Assembly (NCBI GenBank): GCA_963922205.1
Contig: CAWUHX010000281.1
Location: 310,001-374,000, forward strand
Source: Romanomermis culicivorax
Lineage: Eukaryota > Nematoda > Enoplea > Mermithida > Mermithidae
DNA length: 64,000 bases
Direction: 5' to 3'
In this document: in pieces, positions 33,001 to 42,849 of the stretch
Layout of the letters: each line of letters opens with the position of its first letter
Position numbering within the stretch: position 1 is the stretch's first letter
Notes under the pieces: generated by a model
The model's input: the letters and a program-made list of their open reading frames with translations, nothing else
What the model was told of the DNA's origin: nothing
Database searches by the model: none
Made by a program: the position numbers and the translations under genes

Positions 33001-33596
33001 TGGACTTTAGGATTCTGTTTGGGTTTCGGGGTGAATTCAAGCTGTTTGACCTGTAAGTACGATTTGGGCAAGGGGACAGTAAATTCGGTTACTGTACGGG
33101 GTGGTAATTCTAATTTTTCGTCTAAATAAGTTCCACCACGGGTCGAAAGTGGGCTGTATTCTAGGCCATCACAGGGTAATATGACATTGCCAAATTTGAC
33201 CTGAGATTTTTGATTGTTGATAGTGTATTCCGAAAATCGACTGAGAAAGTTTTTGCCTAGAAGGATGTCTGCTGTGCAATCTTTTTGGACATGGACCATT
33301 ATTGTTTCCTGGATTGTTTGGGCTGTTACTGTGACAAAAGTGGTTCCTACAAAGTGAATTGGGAGATTATTTGCTGCTTTTGCTTGGACTAGCGGGGGTT
33401 TCATGTCTAACTGTAGGATTTGAGCGATTCGGGAATCAATGAGTGAGTAAACTGCACCAGTGTCAATCATGCCTTTTGTCATTAGTTTGCCATTATGTGT
33501 GATTGGAATATAAGGGGTATGTTTTTCAGGCGCAATCTGGGGTAGCTTATTTGATCCAGATTGGTGGATTTGATTAATGAGTTCAATTGCAGGAGT
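30012..33596 (-). pseudogene. pol: pol: protease, reverse transcriptase, RNase H, integrase, with two internal TGA codons
   Basis: One minus-strand frame runs from 33596 to 30012. Protease: IDTGAVYSLID at about 33465. RT: IDFRGLNK, LPFGLTNAPATFQ and the catalytic VYLDDVLVF, ending in a TGA at 32114-32112. The frame stays open beyond it with thumb, RNase H (FILQTDAW, VIVHTDHTA) and the integrase H-H-C-C finger (HHDSKFTGHF ... CQTCHPCQ). The DDE core starts at VGVDCMGP, is cut by a TGA at 30842-30840, then shows HCDRGSDF and NGEVER, and a GPYTV (GPY/F) module. The order PR-RT-RH-INT defines Ty3/gypsy. Both stops are TGA where family members often have Arg, compatible with CGA to TGA decay. Confidence 0.92.
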
Positions 33597-34223
33597 TCAG
33601 GGGGTATCAATATCAACAAGGACGTATTTCTGCTGCGTTTGGGCTCCACGACGATTAGCTAATTCTAAGAGAGCATGGCCGAATGATGGGGGAATGGTCT
33701 CATGTAAATATCTGTTGTTTGATGGTATTTCATATGCATGTTCATGTGTGGCATGATGCTTGGGAGAGGGGAAATATTTTCGAAGAATGAGAAAAGAATA
33801 AAAGACGCCTGCAATAACTACAGTAATAACAGCTAGATTGATAATGATTTGCAGGGGTCCTTTGAGTAAATTGTTTAATCCGTCCGTGAGACTTTGGGTG
33901 GTACCGGTAATTACATGTTCTATGCCTTGACCGGCGCCAGAGAGTGTATTTCCGAGTGCTTGACCAGTGCCTGAGATCATGTTGTAAACTGTATCGGAAT
34001 TGAGAGACATTTGGGCTGTATAATTGACGAGTTTTTGGACAATGTGTTCGAGTGTGTGAGTTTTGTAAATGTATTGTTTCAAAAAGAGTAAGTTTGTCGA
34101 AATTGTTGCAAGTTGATCATGGAAAATTGCAGGTGTATTAAAATGGAAAAGGGAAAAATTTTGGTTCCAGACAATTTCTAAGGGTAAGTTTGTGACATGG
34201 GGGGATCCTGTTTCACTGACCAT
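33597..34223 (-). CDS. env: Envelope membrane-anchor region (TM part), upstream of pol
   Basis: This 208-residue frame overlaps the end of the gag-env frame in the -1 register. It has an amphipathic helical region (LEHIVQKLVNYTAQM), a Gly/Thr-rich stretch, one strong transmembrane segment (INLAVITVVIAGVFYSFLIL, about residues 128-148) and a basic-start cytoplasmic tail of about 60 residues. The layout is that of the C-terminal end of a type I viral fusion protein. It ends in a TGA (33599-33597) and the same frame then continues straight into the protease without another start, so anchor and pol share one register separated by a single stop. Whether it is made by frameshifting from the upstream frame, by splicing or from its own ATG cannot be told. 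Confidence 0.7.
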   Translation of the reverse strand: MVSETGSPHVTNLPLEIVWNQNFSLFHFNTPAIFHDQLATISTNLLFLKQYIYKTHTLEHIVQKLVNYTAQMSLNSDTVYNMISGTGQALGNTLSGAGQGIEHVITGTTQSLTDGLNNLLKGPLQIIINLAVITVVIAGVFYSFLILRKYFPSPKHHATHEHAYEIPSNNRYLHETIPPSFGHALLELANRRGAQTQQKYVLVDIDTP

Positions 34224-37036
34224 GTATTATTCTGTTTGTAAAGGGCTACATGCATGTGATGGCAGTCAACGGTTTGCGAAAAAGGGGTCAAATCGTTGCC
34301 TCCTGGATTCGAAAACATGAGTTCGGTTCCTACGAGAATGGGCAAAAGTTTGTAGCATGTTTGGTTGATTTTGTGGTTGTAAAAGATTTTAGATGCGTTT
34401 ACTTGTTTACAGGGCCAGACTCTGAGGGCTTCTCCTGTGAATTCTGCTATGATGTCTGTTCGCTGTAGGAATGCATGCGCTCCAAGGGTTGCATCAAGAC
34501 GTAAGATTTGCCATACGAGATCAAGGTGACGCTGTGCCTGTCTGCATAATTCACTCCATACGTTTTTGAAATTTCGAATTTCGAATTCCTGTATTTTGTC
34601 TGCTAGATAGTTTAGTTTCACATTAATGGGTTCAAAATCATCAAAATCGTATAGTATAGTATGAGTTTCGTTGGTTTTTGGGGTTAAAAATGCATTACGA
34701 TGTGGGGTGCTTTTGTCTAATTGTACGATAATGCCTTGTTCGGTTAGAATGCTGTCTTGGATTTCTGGGCAATTGGGGTTCGAAAAAACTGTATTTTTAA
34801 CCGAGAATGCACCTTGTAGCTCTTCTATAATCATGTGTGTTTGCGTGAGTTTGATGGGATGTGTATTTTTGTATTCGAAAGGGCATAAGTTTTCAAATGC
34901 TGTTTCATTCCAAATAATGGATCCGTCGGCTGTGACGCAATGACCTGATGTCCGTTTGCATGACCCCAGGTCGCCTAATGTACCTGTCATAGATTTTCCA
35001 TTCCAAGATGCTATTTGTCCTATTTCTATGATGACATTAGTGACTGAGGTACAATGGTCTGTACAACACCATGTGTATTCTATGCTTAGGGAGTTATTTG
35101 TTGACCAAAATCCTGGTTGGGTTTCATATAATTTTTGACCGTTGTGTTCTTTGTCTATAACGACTGCCTTACAACCATGTGGGGTTAGATTTTGCATTTC
35201 GGTTTGGTCGAAGACAATACCTTTTGATCCAAAAAATCCTGTATTAGTACAAATTTTGCGTTTGCGAACACTGCATTTATATGCATCTGTAATGTGGGGC
35301 TTAGTGGAAGGGATATAGATTTTTCTGAATGTTTGTATGGGTTTGTCTACTGTGGAAGGGGGCATGCATGATACAAGTTTCGGTATGCTGACTGAGTGAC
35401 CGCTCAATGAAGTTCCACACATCTGAAATTGGGCACTACACGCTGTGGGGATTATTATACAAAGAAAAATACAAAACATCGGCCAATAGAGTGTTTTAGT
35501 GGAGGGGGCGGGGTACTGTGTTTTTTCGTTGTGGCCGGTTTGGTGTTGGGGCTTTTGGTGTTGTCGTTTTGCGATTTTGAGCTGGGGGGGTGGCCGGTTT
35601 GAAATCTGAACATTCTGTAGAACTTTAGAAGTTGAGTTATGGGATGGGGTTTGGACTTGCTTACTTGTGGGGGTTGGTAGAAGTGTTTGAGGGGGGCGAA
35701 ATTGGTAGGGTTCAGGGGTCAGGCCATGGAGAAGGGATAACAAGTTGCGGCCTGTTTTGGACGGGGTTTCGGGGGCGGTGGGCGGCGTAGTGTCTTGCTT
35801 TCGGGGGATCTTGTAGCCTGCGGGGATGGTGGGCGGCGATTTTTCGATTTTTGCGGCTTCAGGCGTGGGGGGTGGTGACATGGCGCAGCAATCAGGTACG
35901 TCCAGATCAAGGACGTATTCCTCACTACCGCGGTGGGTGTTGGGCATAATGGTTCCTAAAGTAGTCTGATGGCCGTTAGTTATGGCGGGTAATTTTGAGT
36001 AAAATGCGGGATCATCAATGTCCATGAGGGGTTGGGGTTGCCTGTACTCAATGCAATTTTGAATATTACGACTCTGCTGATTTGGACAATATCTGCTTGT
36101 ATGACCTCTCTGCTTGCGTATGAAACATTGAAAATTGGAGTAGGGTTTTGAAAGGCAGTTATCTGATCTATGTCCTGTTTGGGAGCAGTGGATGCATCGG
36201 CTTTTACAATCATGTGTACTGTGATTATTACGGAAACAGATTTCACATGATTTTCGGGTGCCTACTGATTTACAATTACGAGCTACGTGTCCAATGTGTC
36301 CACACTGGAAGCATGTGGGCTGCCTAGGGGTGGTATTGTTCCTGTAAGCATTATTCCTGCTGAAAGTATTGTTACTGAAATTGTTGTAGCTACTTTGTTG
36401 TGGGGGTTGAGGTTTCTGTTTGATCTGCAATTGTAAATCTTTTACTTGTTGTTCTAACTGATGCAAAAGGTCCTGTTGGTCTGTGTTTTTGGTTAGAGAA
36501 AAGATGGGTTCGGGTTTTGGGGGTATGAAGGGAAGGACGTTAGATTTTAACTCGTTTCTAAGGATTTGCTGTTCAATGTAAGCTGCTTCATCTGACATTT
36601 CTTTTAGAGTTGCGAACCTTCTATACTTAATTGCTTCCCTGATTTCGTTTTGCATGCCTTCTACAAAGAGGGGTTTTATGATCATTTCTCGTGCGTCTGT
36701 GTTAAAGTTAGGGTAGGCGAGGGTTGCGAGATGTTCTAAATCAAATAAGAATTCCGTTACTGTTTCTGAAAGCTTTTGTTTTCTTTCGCGTAAGAATTGT
36801 TGATGTAACTCATTATCTCTATTGTTTGGGAAGAATGACTGTAATGCGACTTTATACTGCTCGTATGTGTGGGGAGGGTTTTCGGAATTTGCTAAACTTT
36901 TGAACTTTGCTAACGCGGCTCCTCCTAAATGAATTTCTAAACATGCCAACGTTAACTGTATGTCTGTATCTTTCATGCCTTGGAGTGCCATGAATTGTTC
37001 TAATCTTTTGTTCCATTCACCAAAATGTTGGGTCAT
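34178..37036 (-). CDS. gag-env: gag fused in frame to envelope ectodomain
   Basis: This is a continuous 952-residue frame. Residues 1-165 are a retrotransposon gag capsid region (FGEWNKRLEQFMALQ, FLFDLEHLA, FVEGMQNEIREAI). A Gln-rich coiled segment follows. At about 240-330 there are four zinc-knuckle-like fingers (CFQCGHIGHVARNC, CEIC..H..C, CIHCSQTGHRSDNC, and a fourth of C-x2-RK form that lacks one Cys). Residues about 340-510 are Pro-rich. Then comes a hydrophobic signal-like helix (MFCIFLCIIIPTACSA, about 515-532) and a Cys-rich ectodomain with several N-x-S/T sites (CGTSLSGHSV, YTWCCTDHC, ENLCPFEY, LRVWPCKQV). The ectodomain carries on in another frame as the anchor region. The glycoprotein resembles class III mononegavirus/chuvirus-like fusion proteins in outline; that is a weak impression. 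Confidence 0.82.
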   Translation of the reverse strand: MTQHFGEWNKRLEQFMALQGMKDTDIQLTLACLEIHLGGAALAKFKSLANSENPPHTYEQYKVALQSFFPNNRDNELHQQFLRERKQKLSETVTEFLFDLEHLATLAYPNFNTDAREMIIKPLFVEGMQNEIREAIKYRRFATLKEMSDEAAYIEQQILRNELKSNVLPFIPPKPEPIFSLTKNTDQQDLLHQLEQQVKDLQLQIKQKPQPPQQSSYNNFSNNTFSRNNAYRNNTTPRQPTCFQCGHIGHVARNCKSVGTRKSCEICFRNNHSTHDCKSRCIHCSQTGHRSDNCLSKPYSNFQCFIRKQRGHTSRYCPNQQSRNIQNCIEYRQPQPLMDIDDPAFYSKLPAITNGHQTTLGTIMPNTHRGSEEYVLDLDVPDCCAMSPPPTPEAAKIEKSPPTIPAGYKIPRKQDTTPPTAPETPSKTGRNLLSLLHGLTPEPYQFRPPQTLLPTPTSKQVQTPSHNSTSKVLQNVQISNRPPPQLKIAKRQHQKPQHQTGHNEKTQYPAPSTKTLYWPMFCIFLCIIIPTACSAQFQMCGTSLSGHSVSIPKLVSCMPPSTVDKPIQTFRKIYIPSTKPHITDAYKCSVRKRKICTNTGFFGSKGIVFDQTEMQNLTPHGCKAVVIDKEHNGQKLYETQPGFWSTNNSLSIEYTWCCTDHCTSVTNVIIEIGQIASWNGKSMTGTLGDLGSCKRTSGHCVTADGSIIWNETAFENLCPFEYKNTHPIKLTQTHMIIEELQGAFSVKNTVFSNPNCPEIQDSILTEQGIIVQLDKSTPHRNAFLTPKTNETHTILYDFDDFEPINVKLNYLADKIQEFEIRNFKNVWSELCRQAQRHLDLVWQILRLDATLGAHAFLQRTDIIAEFTGEALRVWPCKQVNASKIFYNHKINQTCYKLLPILVGTELMFSNPGGNDLTPFSQTVDCHHMHVALYKQNNTWSVKQDPPMSQTYP

Positions 37037-37063
37037 GCCGCCCGTGAATACTGTAGGTTTCGC

Positions 37064-37525
37064 CTAGAAATTGTTTGCCATGTTATTATGAATGTTTGCT
37101 GTTCTTAGATCGTCTATTAGGGTAGGGTTTACTGTATTCTGATTCAGTTGTGTGCGTAGGGTACGAAAATGTTCTGAAAATAAATCGTTTATCTGTTCTC
37201 TAATGATTTCTCCTAAATGATCTTGCGTTTGGTGGGTCATTCTTGGTTTACCTTGGGATTTCTGCTTAAATGCTTCAATTTTTGCTTCACGCTGTATTCG
37301 TTTAAATGTATCGCTTAATGTTTCGTTGGAGGGGATTTCCAGTTTGCTTTCTACGAATACTGTCTTACTGTAGGAAATGATTACTACTGTATTATCGAAT
37401 GCTTCTAAATGCCTGGATAAGAGTACACCTGATTGGGGGCTGGGAGTTCCACTGGTTAACGGTATGGTATGGTCACCAAAATATGTAACGACCAGATTTG
37501 TGTGAGGTACTTTACTTCTAACCAA
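37064..37525 (-). pseudogene. gag leader region, open through the primer site, TAG before gag
   Basis: A 153-codon frame in the same register as gag starts at an ATG at 37525, inside the 5' LTR, and crosses the LTR edge and the primer-site region without a stop. It ends in a TAG (37066-37064); nine codons later the gag-env ATG occurs. The residues between that TAG and the ATG (AKPTVFTGG) look like normal gag, so the TAG may be a C to T change (CAG) and the leader part of gag. Its C-terminal half is helical and charged (FKRIQREAKIEAFKQK). No known matrix domain recognised. Confidence 0.5.
37461..37478 (-). promoter_or_regulatory. Candidate tRNA primer-binding site
   Basis: Five bases inside the 5' LTR on the minus strand the sequence reads TGGTGACCATACCATACC. 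A PBS normally starts with TGG (pairing with tRNA CCA). I cannot name the tRNA from memory with confidence. Confidence 0.45.
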
Positions 37526-38384
37526 TCGGTCGATACGGCGGGGACAAATAACAGGACGGGGGCGCGGGCGGTACGGTTACGATAACAACGGATGATCGAC
37601 GGTCGCTTGAACGTCGACAATAAAACGCGTTTTGATTTATAATACGAACGGGGGCCTCGGTTTAAGTTGCTTTTGGATAGTCGGCCGCTTGCAAATGTAT
37701 AAAAAGACGGGGCGGACGCGGAGGTCAAAAACGTAAAATCACAAGAATAAGAAGAATGCCTAAATCACACTTTGCTTCTTCTTTTATACGGCAATTTTGG
37801 CCACTCCCTGGGTGTCGCGGGAGGTCGAGCTTCTGTCCATCTTCTTTCGCCAATCGTCGTTTCCTGCTACGCTTTTTATGCTTACTTAATTACGCCTCTC
37901 TAACGCTTTTCTGGTACCGTATGCTTTCTGTGCTTTGCTTGCTTTCTACGGTGGGCTTGGCCACACCTCTGTGCTTCTGTGCATGCTTCCTGTATCGGTT
38001 TCTCTGTATACACATGTTTTGTGGGGCCGCCGCTACCGCTACACTTGAGACTACTGTACGGCGGGGCTTCTACGTATTTTACTATGTGCAGGTGTTGTTT
38101 ACGATTTTTACGGGGGATTACGGTAGCTCTGGAATGTGTAGTTTTAGTGTAGGTTCTAGGGGAACAGCTGCCGTTTGTGCAAATTAATTAGGGCGTCTTA
38201 ATTGGGCTACCGGGGTGTGAACAGATCAAAATAAAGTACTTCACGTAATTTTGTAGGAATGTTTGGGTGTGAATCCCAGACACCCTTGAGACGATAAAAT
38301 GTGAAAATAAAATAATATCTAATAAATGTCTATTACATACAGTATGCTACATATTTACAGTACTGCTTTAGCAGGTACGTTACA
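37484..38384 (-). repeat. 5' LTR of the element (901 bp)
   Basis: Direct repeat of 29080-29980 with about a dozen differences by eye (for example CACAC here where the other has CACGC, and ACAGG for ACGGG). It carries the presumed promoter on the minus strand; on that strand a TTTTTATACATTTG-like region near 37700 could supply a TATA box. Confidence 0.95.
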
Positions 38385-38511
38385 AGATAAAAAATATTCA
38401 GACATCAGATCACACTCAAAACAATACCCAGTAACTGCTCTGCATCGAATTTCATAAAAAAAAAACTGTTGATCTAACAATTTTTTGACTTCCCGATCAA
38501 GTTGATCTGCT
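38385..38511 (+). repeat. Satellite unit right of the LTR element
   Basis: Begins AGATAAAAAATATTCAGACATCAGATCACA and continues in register with the 127-bp units at 28822-29075, confirming that the LTR element landed in the array at AGAT. Confidence 0.8.
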
Positions 38512-39180
38512 TTGCATCCGATCAACAAACTTCAAGTATCATGCACAAAAAAATTCTGAAATATCACTAAACATATAAATCAATCATTATTTTACTACAG
38601 AAACCATAAACAAGAAACCATAAAATATATAACATGCTATGGCCATATCTTTTTTTATGTATATTACGCTTATGCAAATTTTTCAAATCTGGTGACTTGT
38701 TCCAAAAAATGAAAAAACTTTCCAAGGAATTTCCAGTACGCCGGATCGACCAGAATCGATTTCGGAAACTGAACCTGAAAAAATAACTTTTTCCAGTTTA
38801 CTTTGGCTGGTGTATAGTCACTTCACACTGTCATAATTCCATTGTAACATGTGTATTTGAGTTTTTTATTCTCCATCCAACAAAAAAAGAATTATGTTCC
38901 TGGCCCTAGTCTAACCTGAGATATTCACAAGATCATCAAAAAATCATTTTTAAACCATATTACAAGGAGGAATGATTTTTGTTCAAAAATCTCAACCATC
39001 ACATTGAACACCAAAAACTGCTAATCCGTTCTATAGCCGCTAGTTAAGGGGGGGGGGGTAAAGTCCGACCATTTTTTGGCCACATTTTACACTACAGTAT
39101 ATGCTAAGGTATCCCGATCATGCTATACTTAGCATGTTTTATTTCGGAAATGGTCGGGATTTTAGGAGAGGAGGCAGGAG
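38512..39180. other. No gene recognised
   Basis: AT-rich, with a G-run (ten G at about 39049). The stretch GGTCGGGATTTTAGGAGAGGAGGCAGGAG leads into repeat H. Confidence 0.3.
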
Positions 39181-39656
39181 TGGTATTCCAGAATTCGTCC
39201 TTAATGCACATATTTCCGACGCCCATGCTTACCCGATTAAAACTTAATTAATGTACTTAGACCGGACAATAAATAACCCACAGACTAAGAAATCCAAGTT
39301 CCTTAATCTGTCTCCCAATTCGGTATGAAAAGTATAGGAGAGTTTTCTCACATTTTATCTAACACAAAGACACACTTACTCTTAAAAAGCTCGAGCAGGA
39401 GAGACAAAATAATAAACTCCCTCGTGCTGGGGAAAATACACAACTGGCTTGGCACACAGGGAGGCGGGTTAATGCACACACAATATAAAAATACTAATGA
39501 TGATGGAGAGAGCCCAATGCATGCGTGCCAATTCGCACTACAGTAAGACGTCTCTCGATGGTCCTCATCGCTCGCTCCGCTTTGAACCTGCATGCCTCTT
39601 TCAGAAATCGACAAATACGAGAATGTTCAACAAATTGGTGGAAATACACTACAACA
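39181..39656 (-). repeat. Dispersed repeat family H, copy 2
   Basis: Homologous to 10070-10561 over its whole length, with the same two ends (TGGTATTCCAG and CACTACAACA). Polymorphic in length by about 16 bases between copies. Confidence 0.65.
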
Positions 39657-40277
39657 TACACTGATGGATAGAAAAGATCGACTTACATATATTCCCCAAA
39701 TTTGATCCGCAGATGAGCAAAAGCACTGCTGTACTTTCTGCGATTAAGTTCTTTGGGTAGTCACTTTAATTGAAAAAAGTTGCTTCATGCTTTTTCCACC
39801 ACTATTTCTTCATAACCTTTCGAATCCAGTAGATATGCCCAACAGTTTCAATCCATCTCCACTTGTTGTAGTGGAAAAACGACAATTTTCAAACCACCGG
39901 TGTAGCTTAGTTAAAAATGAGTAGCCATTGAAGGGATCATCACTAAAATTTAAATTGTTTTTGCTAAACAGTGGCAAACACAATTTGAGGCTAAAACTTT
40001 TGGGATTCTGATTATTTTTATCAATTTTCATTTATGTTCTATTCTGGGTACATGTTGCTAAGTTAAAATTTTGCTGCTTTTATGTTTATAAATTCTGGAA
40101 ATGAAACACTGCAACAATTTCCCAGGATAGTAAATGAATCTATGCAAAAACTGATCGAAAATTCATTTTTTTGGTGTAATACTGACTGCTGAATGATTGA
40201 AAAAAAGAGGAAAGATAACTCAATTGTGGGAAAGTGTCGAATGTTAATTGATTAGTAGATGTAAATATGCTTGTTGT
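39657..40277. other. No gene recognised
   Basis: AT-rich spacer. Frames are short and not supported by splice sites or composition. Confidence 0.3.
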
Positions 40278-41865
40278 GTGGTTCAGTAGGTTTATCACTG
40301 GTGGCCCACATATTCAATGTAGTGGACATATCTGTTACACTGGCTGATTAACATGTCACATGCCGATCAAAGTATCAACATCACAGGATTTCCCACACCA
40401 AAATTTTGTTCCTTCGATTGTTTGTCATTTTTATTTTTTATTTCTGATCATTTGTCATTTTACTTTTATTTCGATTCATTTGTCATTTTTATGTGCGTTT
40501 CTGTTTCGTTTTTGCTCCGTCATTTATTTTACTTTATTTTGTTTCATTCCATGCTGGTTACAGTATGCCCCTTTAGCTAAAAGTTTCCTTCAAAGGGCAC
40601 TACTTGCTCACAGCCATTTTGGGTCACATTACATGCCCCTTGTGTCGACAAAGTGAGCTTCACTCCTGCTGACGCAAAATGAACAGTTTTGGAAAATTTA
40701 GCTAAAGACGTTCATATGTTTAGCATAGGCACTAAGTCAGCCCCAATGCTAGACCTATTCAAACTGGTCATGTGCCTATGTGCACACAGGCCCTTTCTGC
40801 ACCATTATCTCTGCAGAATTCGGCCTGGGCATCGTAAAATCTGCCCAAAGTCCAACTGTAGCCAACAGGGTCCTTAAAAGCATGTGCTTTTATGTATTTC
40901 CACTCATTCTCTGGGTTCACCAGCTCTCCTTCGTTTGTAGTCACCCTCCCCCCCATCGCCCCTCATTATTGTGTGCCACTGTTTGCTGCATATAGCCGTC
41001 CATATCTAATTTGCATATTCACCCTGCCGTCTTACTGTACCAGGATGGTTAGCATCACTGTTTATTCTGAATAAATTGGCCCCTGGGCCTTCATTTACAT
41101 CTAGCCACCTGGACTGGATTCCCTGTTACTGTTCCGGTCCCCAAGTGACCTGTTTCCCTCGCCATAGCCATTTAGTAGCTGGACTATGCGAGTTTCAGAA
41201 TATATTGTTGTTCGGGGTAATTAGGGTTAACCACTATTAAGTCGGCTTTCCTCCCTAAGCCTCCCCCAGTTAATAAATAGTCCTTCCCCTTTAGGTTGGG
41301 TTGAAAAGGGATCTCTTGGTTTACAATCCGGGTCCCAGCTTCTATGTCATCTCACTGATGACCCTGTGCATCATGCATACTGAACAGGACCAATTTTGGT
41401 CACCCCTAACCTGGTGGCGCTATCCTTATTCTACAGTAGTAACCACAGAGCAGCACTACAGTATGTATAGTTCCTTCTATAGCTAGCACTAGCCGGGTTA
41501 GGTCCAATAGCGAAAAGCTTCCACCTTAGTATGGGGCCCACGGCGCCTATTCTGGTGTCTTACGGAGACATGGGGGCTATGGCTCATTTAATGTGATGTG
41601 GCGAAGCTGAATCCACTATGCGTGACAAACATAATTTATCCATAAACAATAAAATAAGGTAAATAAACATGATAAGAAGACAGAATAGCATGAATGATTA
41701 GTTGGTCAGAGGCCCAACTATTTATACAGGAAAAATGGTGCACGTATAAATTTACATAGGTCAACGGTGGACACAAAACATTACAAGAAAACATGGGCAA
41801 AATTTGCATGCTTAAAAACTATATGCATGTGCAACAGCATGATGTGCACTTACAAACACAGCAAT
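40278..41865 (+). repeat. Composite repeat: family D ends around family C
   Basis: The left end (40278-40355, TGTTGTGTGGTTCAG ... GGCCCACATATTC ... TTACACTGGCTGAT) matches the head of family D. The right part (41640-41865, GGCCCAACTATTTATAC ... GTGCACTTACAAACACA) matches its tail. Between them lie about 750 bases of unassigned T-rich DNA and a copy of family C (41110-41600). Either this is a longer, more complete D element of which the other copies are internally deleted, or C and more were inserted into D. Confidence 0.5.
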
Positions 41866-42214
41866 GCTATCAGCTGGATTGATGGGAAACAAGGAGTATA
41901 ATTTTCATGACCAGCATGAATTGCTAAAAAATTTTCACATTGACCTTCTGAAGCTCGTTTTTTTCAATTCTCATCTTTTCAATCCTGTACGACATTCTAC
42001 AGTAAGCCTGGTGGCCTGCAGCAACCTACTGATAAAGTAAAAACATTACAAAAAACTTCATGCTACTGAACCCTGAACCACCCTGACTGAGCCTCTGGGC
42101 CGGTGCAGTGGGTAGCACATCTGCCATGAATGCAGAAGGTAGAGTGTACTTGACTGAACTGAGCTTCATTTTTCTGATGTGCAGGTCATCTAGAATTGAG
42201 CATATATCATTGGT
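41866..42214. other. No gene recognised
   Basis: Short AT-rich spacer before the SINE; nothing notable. Confidence 0.3.
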
Positions 42215-42385
42215 CACTGTACCAGTGGGCGTCCTCTCAAAAGGCCCAAGAGGAAGTTGTAGTGGTGCATCTGGGTGTACTACAATGTCCGAATCATCAA
42301 CAGGGCATTATAGCTCAGTGAGTAACGCAGCCCCCTTGTCAGCCAGAGGTCGAGGGCTTGATCCTCTCACCAAGCATTTTTTTTT
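42215..42385 (+). repeat. tRNA-derived SINE with Pol III-type T-run
   Basis: Starts CACTGTACCAGTGGGCGTCC, then GTAGTGGTGCATCTGGGTGT, then a tRNA-like part: A-box TAGCTCAGTGAGTAACGC, an anticodon-loop-like TTGTCAG (GTC, Asp-like), B-box-like GGGCTTGATCC, and a T9 run that could terminate Pol III transcription. Stems do not pair well enough for a functional tRNA. Confidence 0.65.
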
Positions 42386-42849
42386 AAATCCTGGCCATGT
42401 GGATTTTGACAAATGTTAATAATACGCAACCTGATATAACATACTTTCATTAGAGTTCAGCAGATAGACTATGGATTCTGGTTGATCCACCTCGAAGCAC
42501 ACCAGATCATTACATGGTAAAAATTCTAAACTATCAGCCAAAAAACTCCAAATGTACATTCCTTTGTCATGTTGTTGATCATCAAATGAAGGTCCATAAG
42601 ATACCCAGCCAGCAAGGAAATATGGTTGTCCGGAGACTTGTATAGTACCTGACTTTTTTTTTGCTGAGCCCTTGTTAAAACTAACAGCTGTCTCTTTGAG
42701 CATTCGGGTCTTGCTGGTTCGATTTTGGCTTAAAACTATCATTATGCAAATCTCACGGGATCATAGCTTTTCGGCTAACTTTGTAAAGAATCATCACTTC
42801 ATCAACAGTTATATTTTTTATGGCATCTTTATTTATTTATTTCTATATT
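42386..42849. other. No gene supported
   Basis: A minus-strand frame of 108 codons (42742-42416) is moderately protein-like (LEFLPCNDLVCFEVDQPE) but has no recognised domain, and I see no flanking splice sites that decide it. It could be a lone exon. Confidence 0.25.

Larger units (their letters stand above)
29080..38384 (-). mobile_element. Complete Ty3/gypsy-class LTR element with env between gag and pol
   Basis: Two 901-bp LTRs in direct orientation (29080-29980 and 37484-38384) begin TGTAACG and end CGTTACA on the plus strand and flank a 7.5-kb internal region coded on the minus strand. AGAT before 29080 and AGAT after 38384 are a 4-bp target-site duplication. By eye the LTRs differ at about a dozen positions (about 1.3 percent), so the insertion is young. 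A polypurine tract and a primer-site candidate are in the expected places. Reading leftwards: gag leader, gag with zinc knuckles, envelope ectodomain, membrane anchor, protease, RT, RNase H, integrase with GPY/F. Single stop codons and one frame change interrupt it. A solo LTR of this family is at 44022. Confidence 0.93.

Noticed and set aside
34250-35138. Plus-strand frames of 60-90 codons opposite the envelope region
   Set aside because: Shadows of the minus-strand gag-env coding sequence.
37756-38187. 143-codon plus-strand frame in the 5' LTR
   Set aside because: Antisense to the element and shortened by substitutions in the other LTR; low-complexity Cys/Phe content without a domain.
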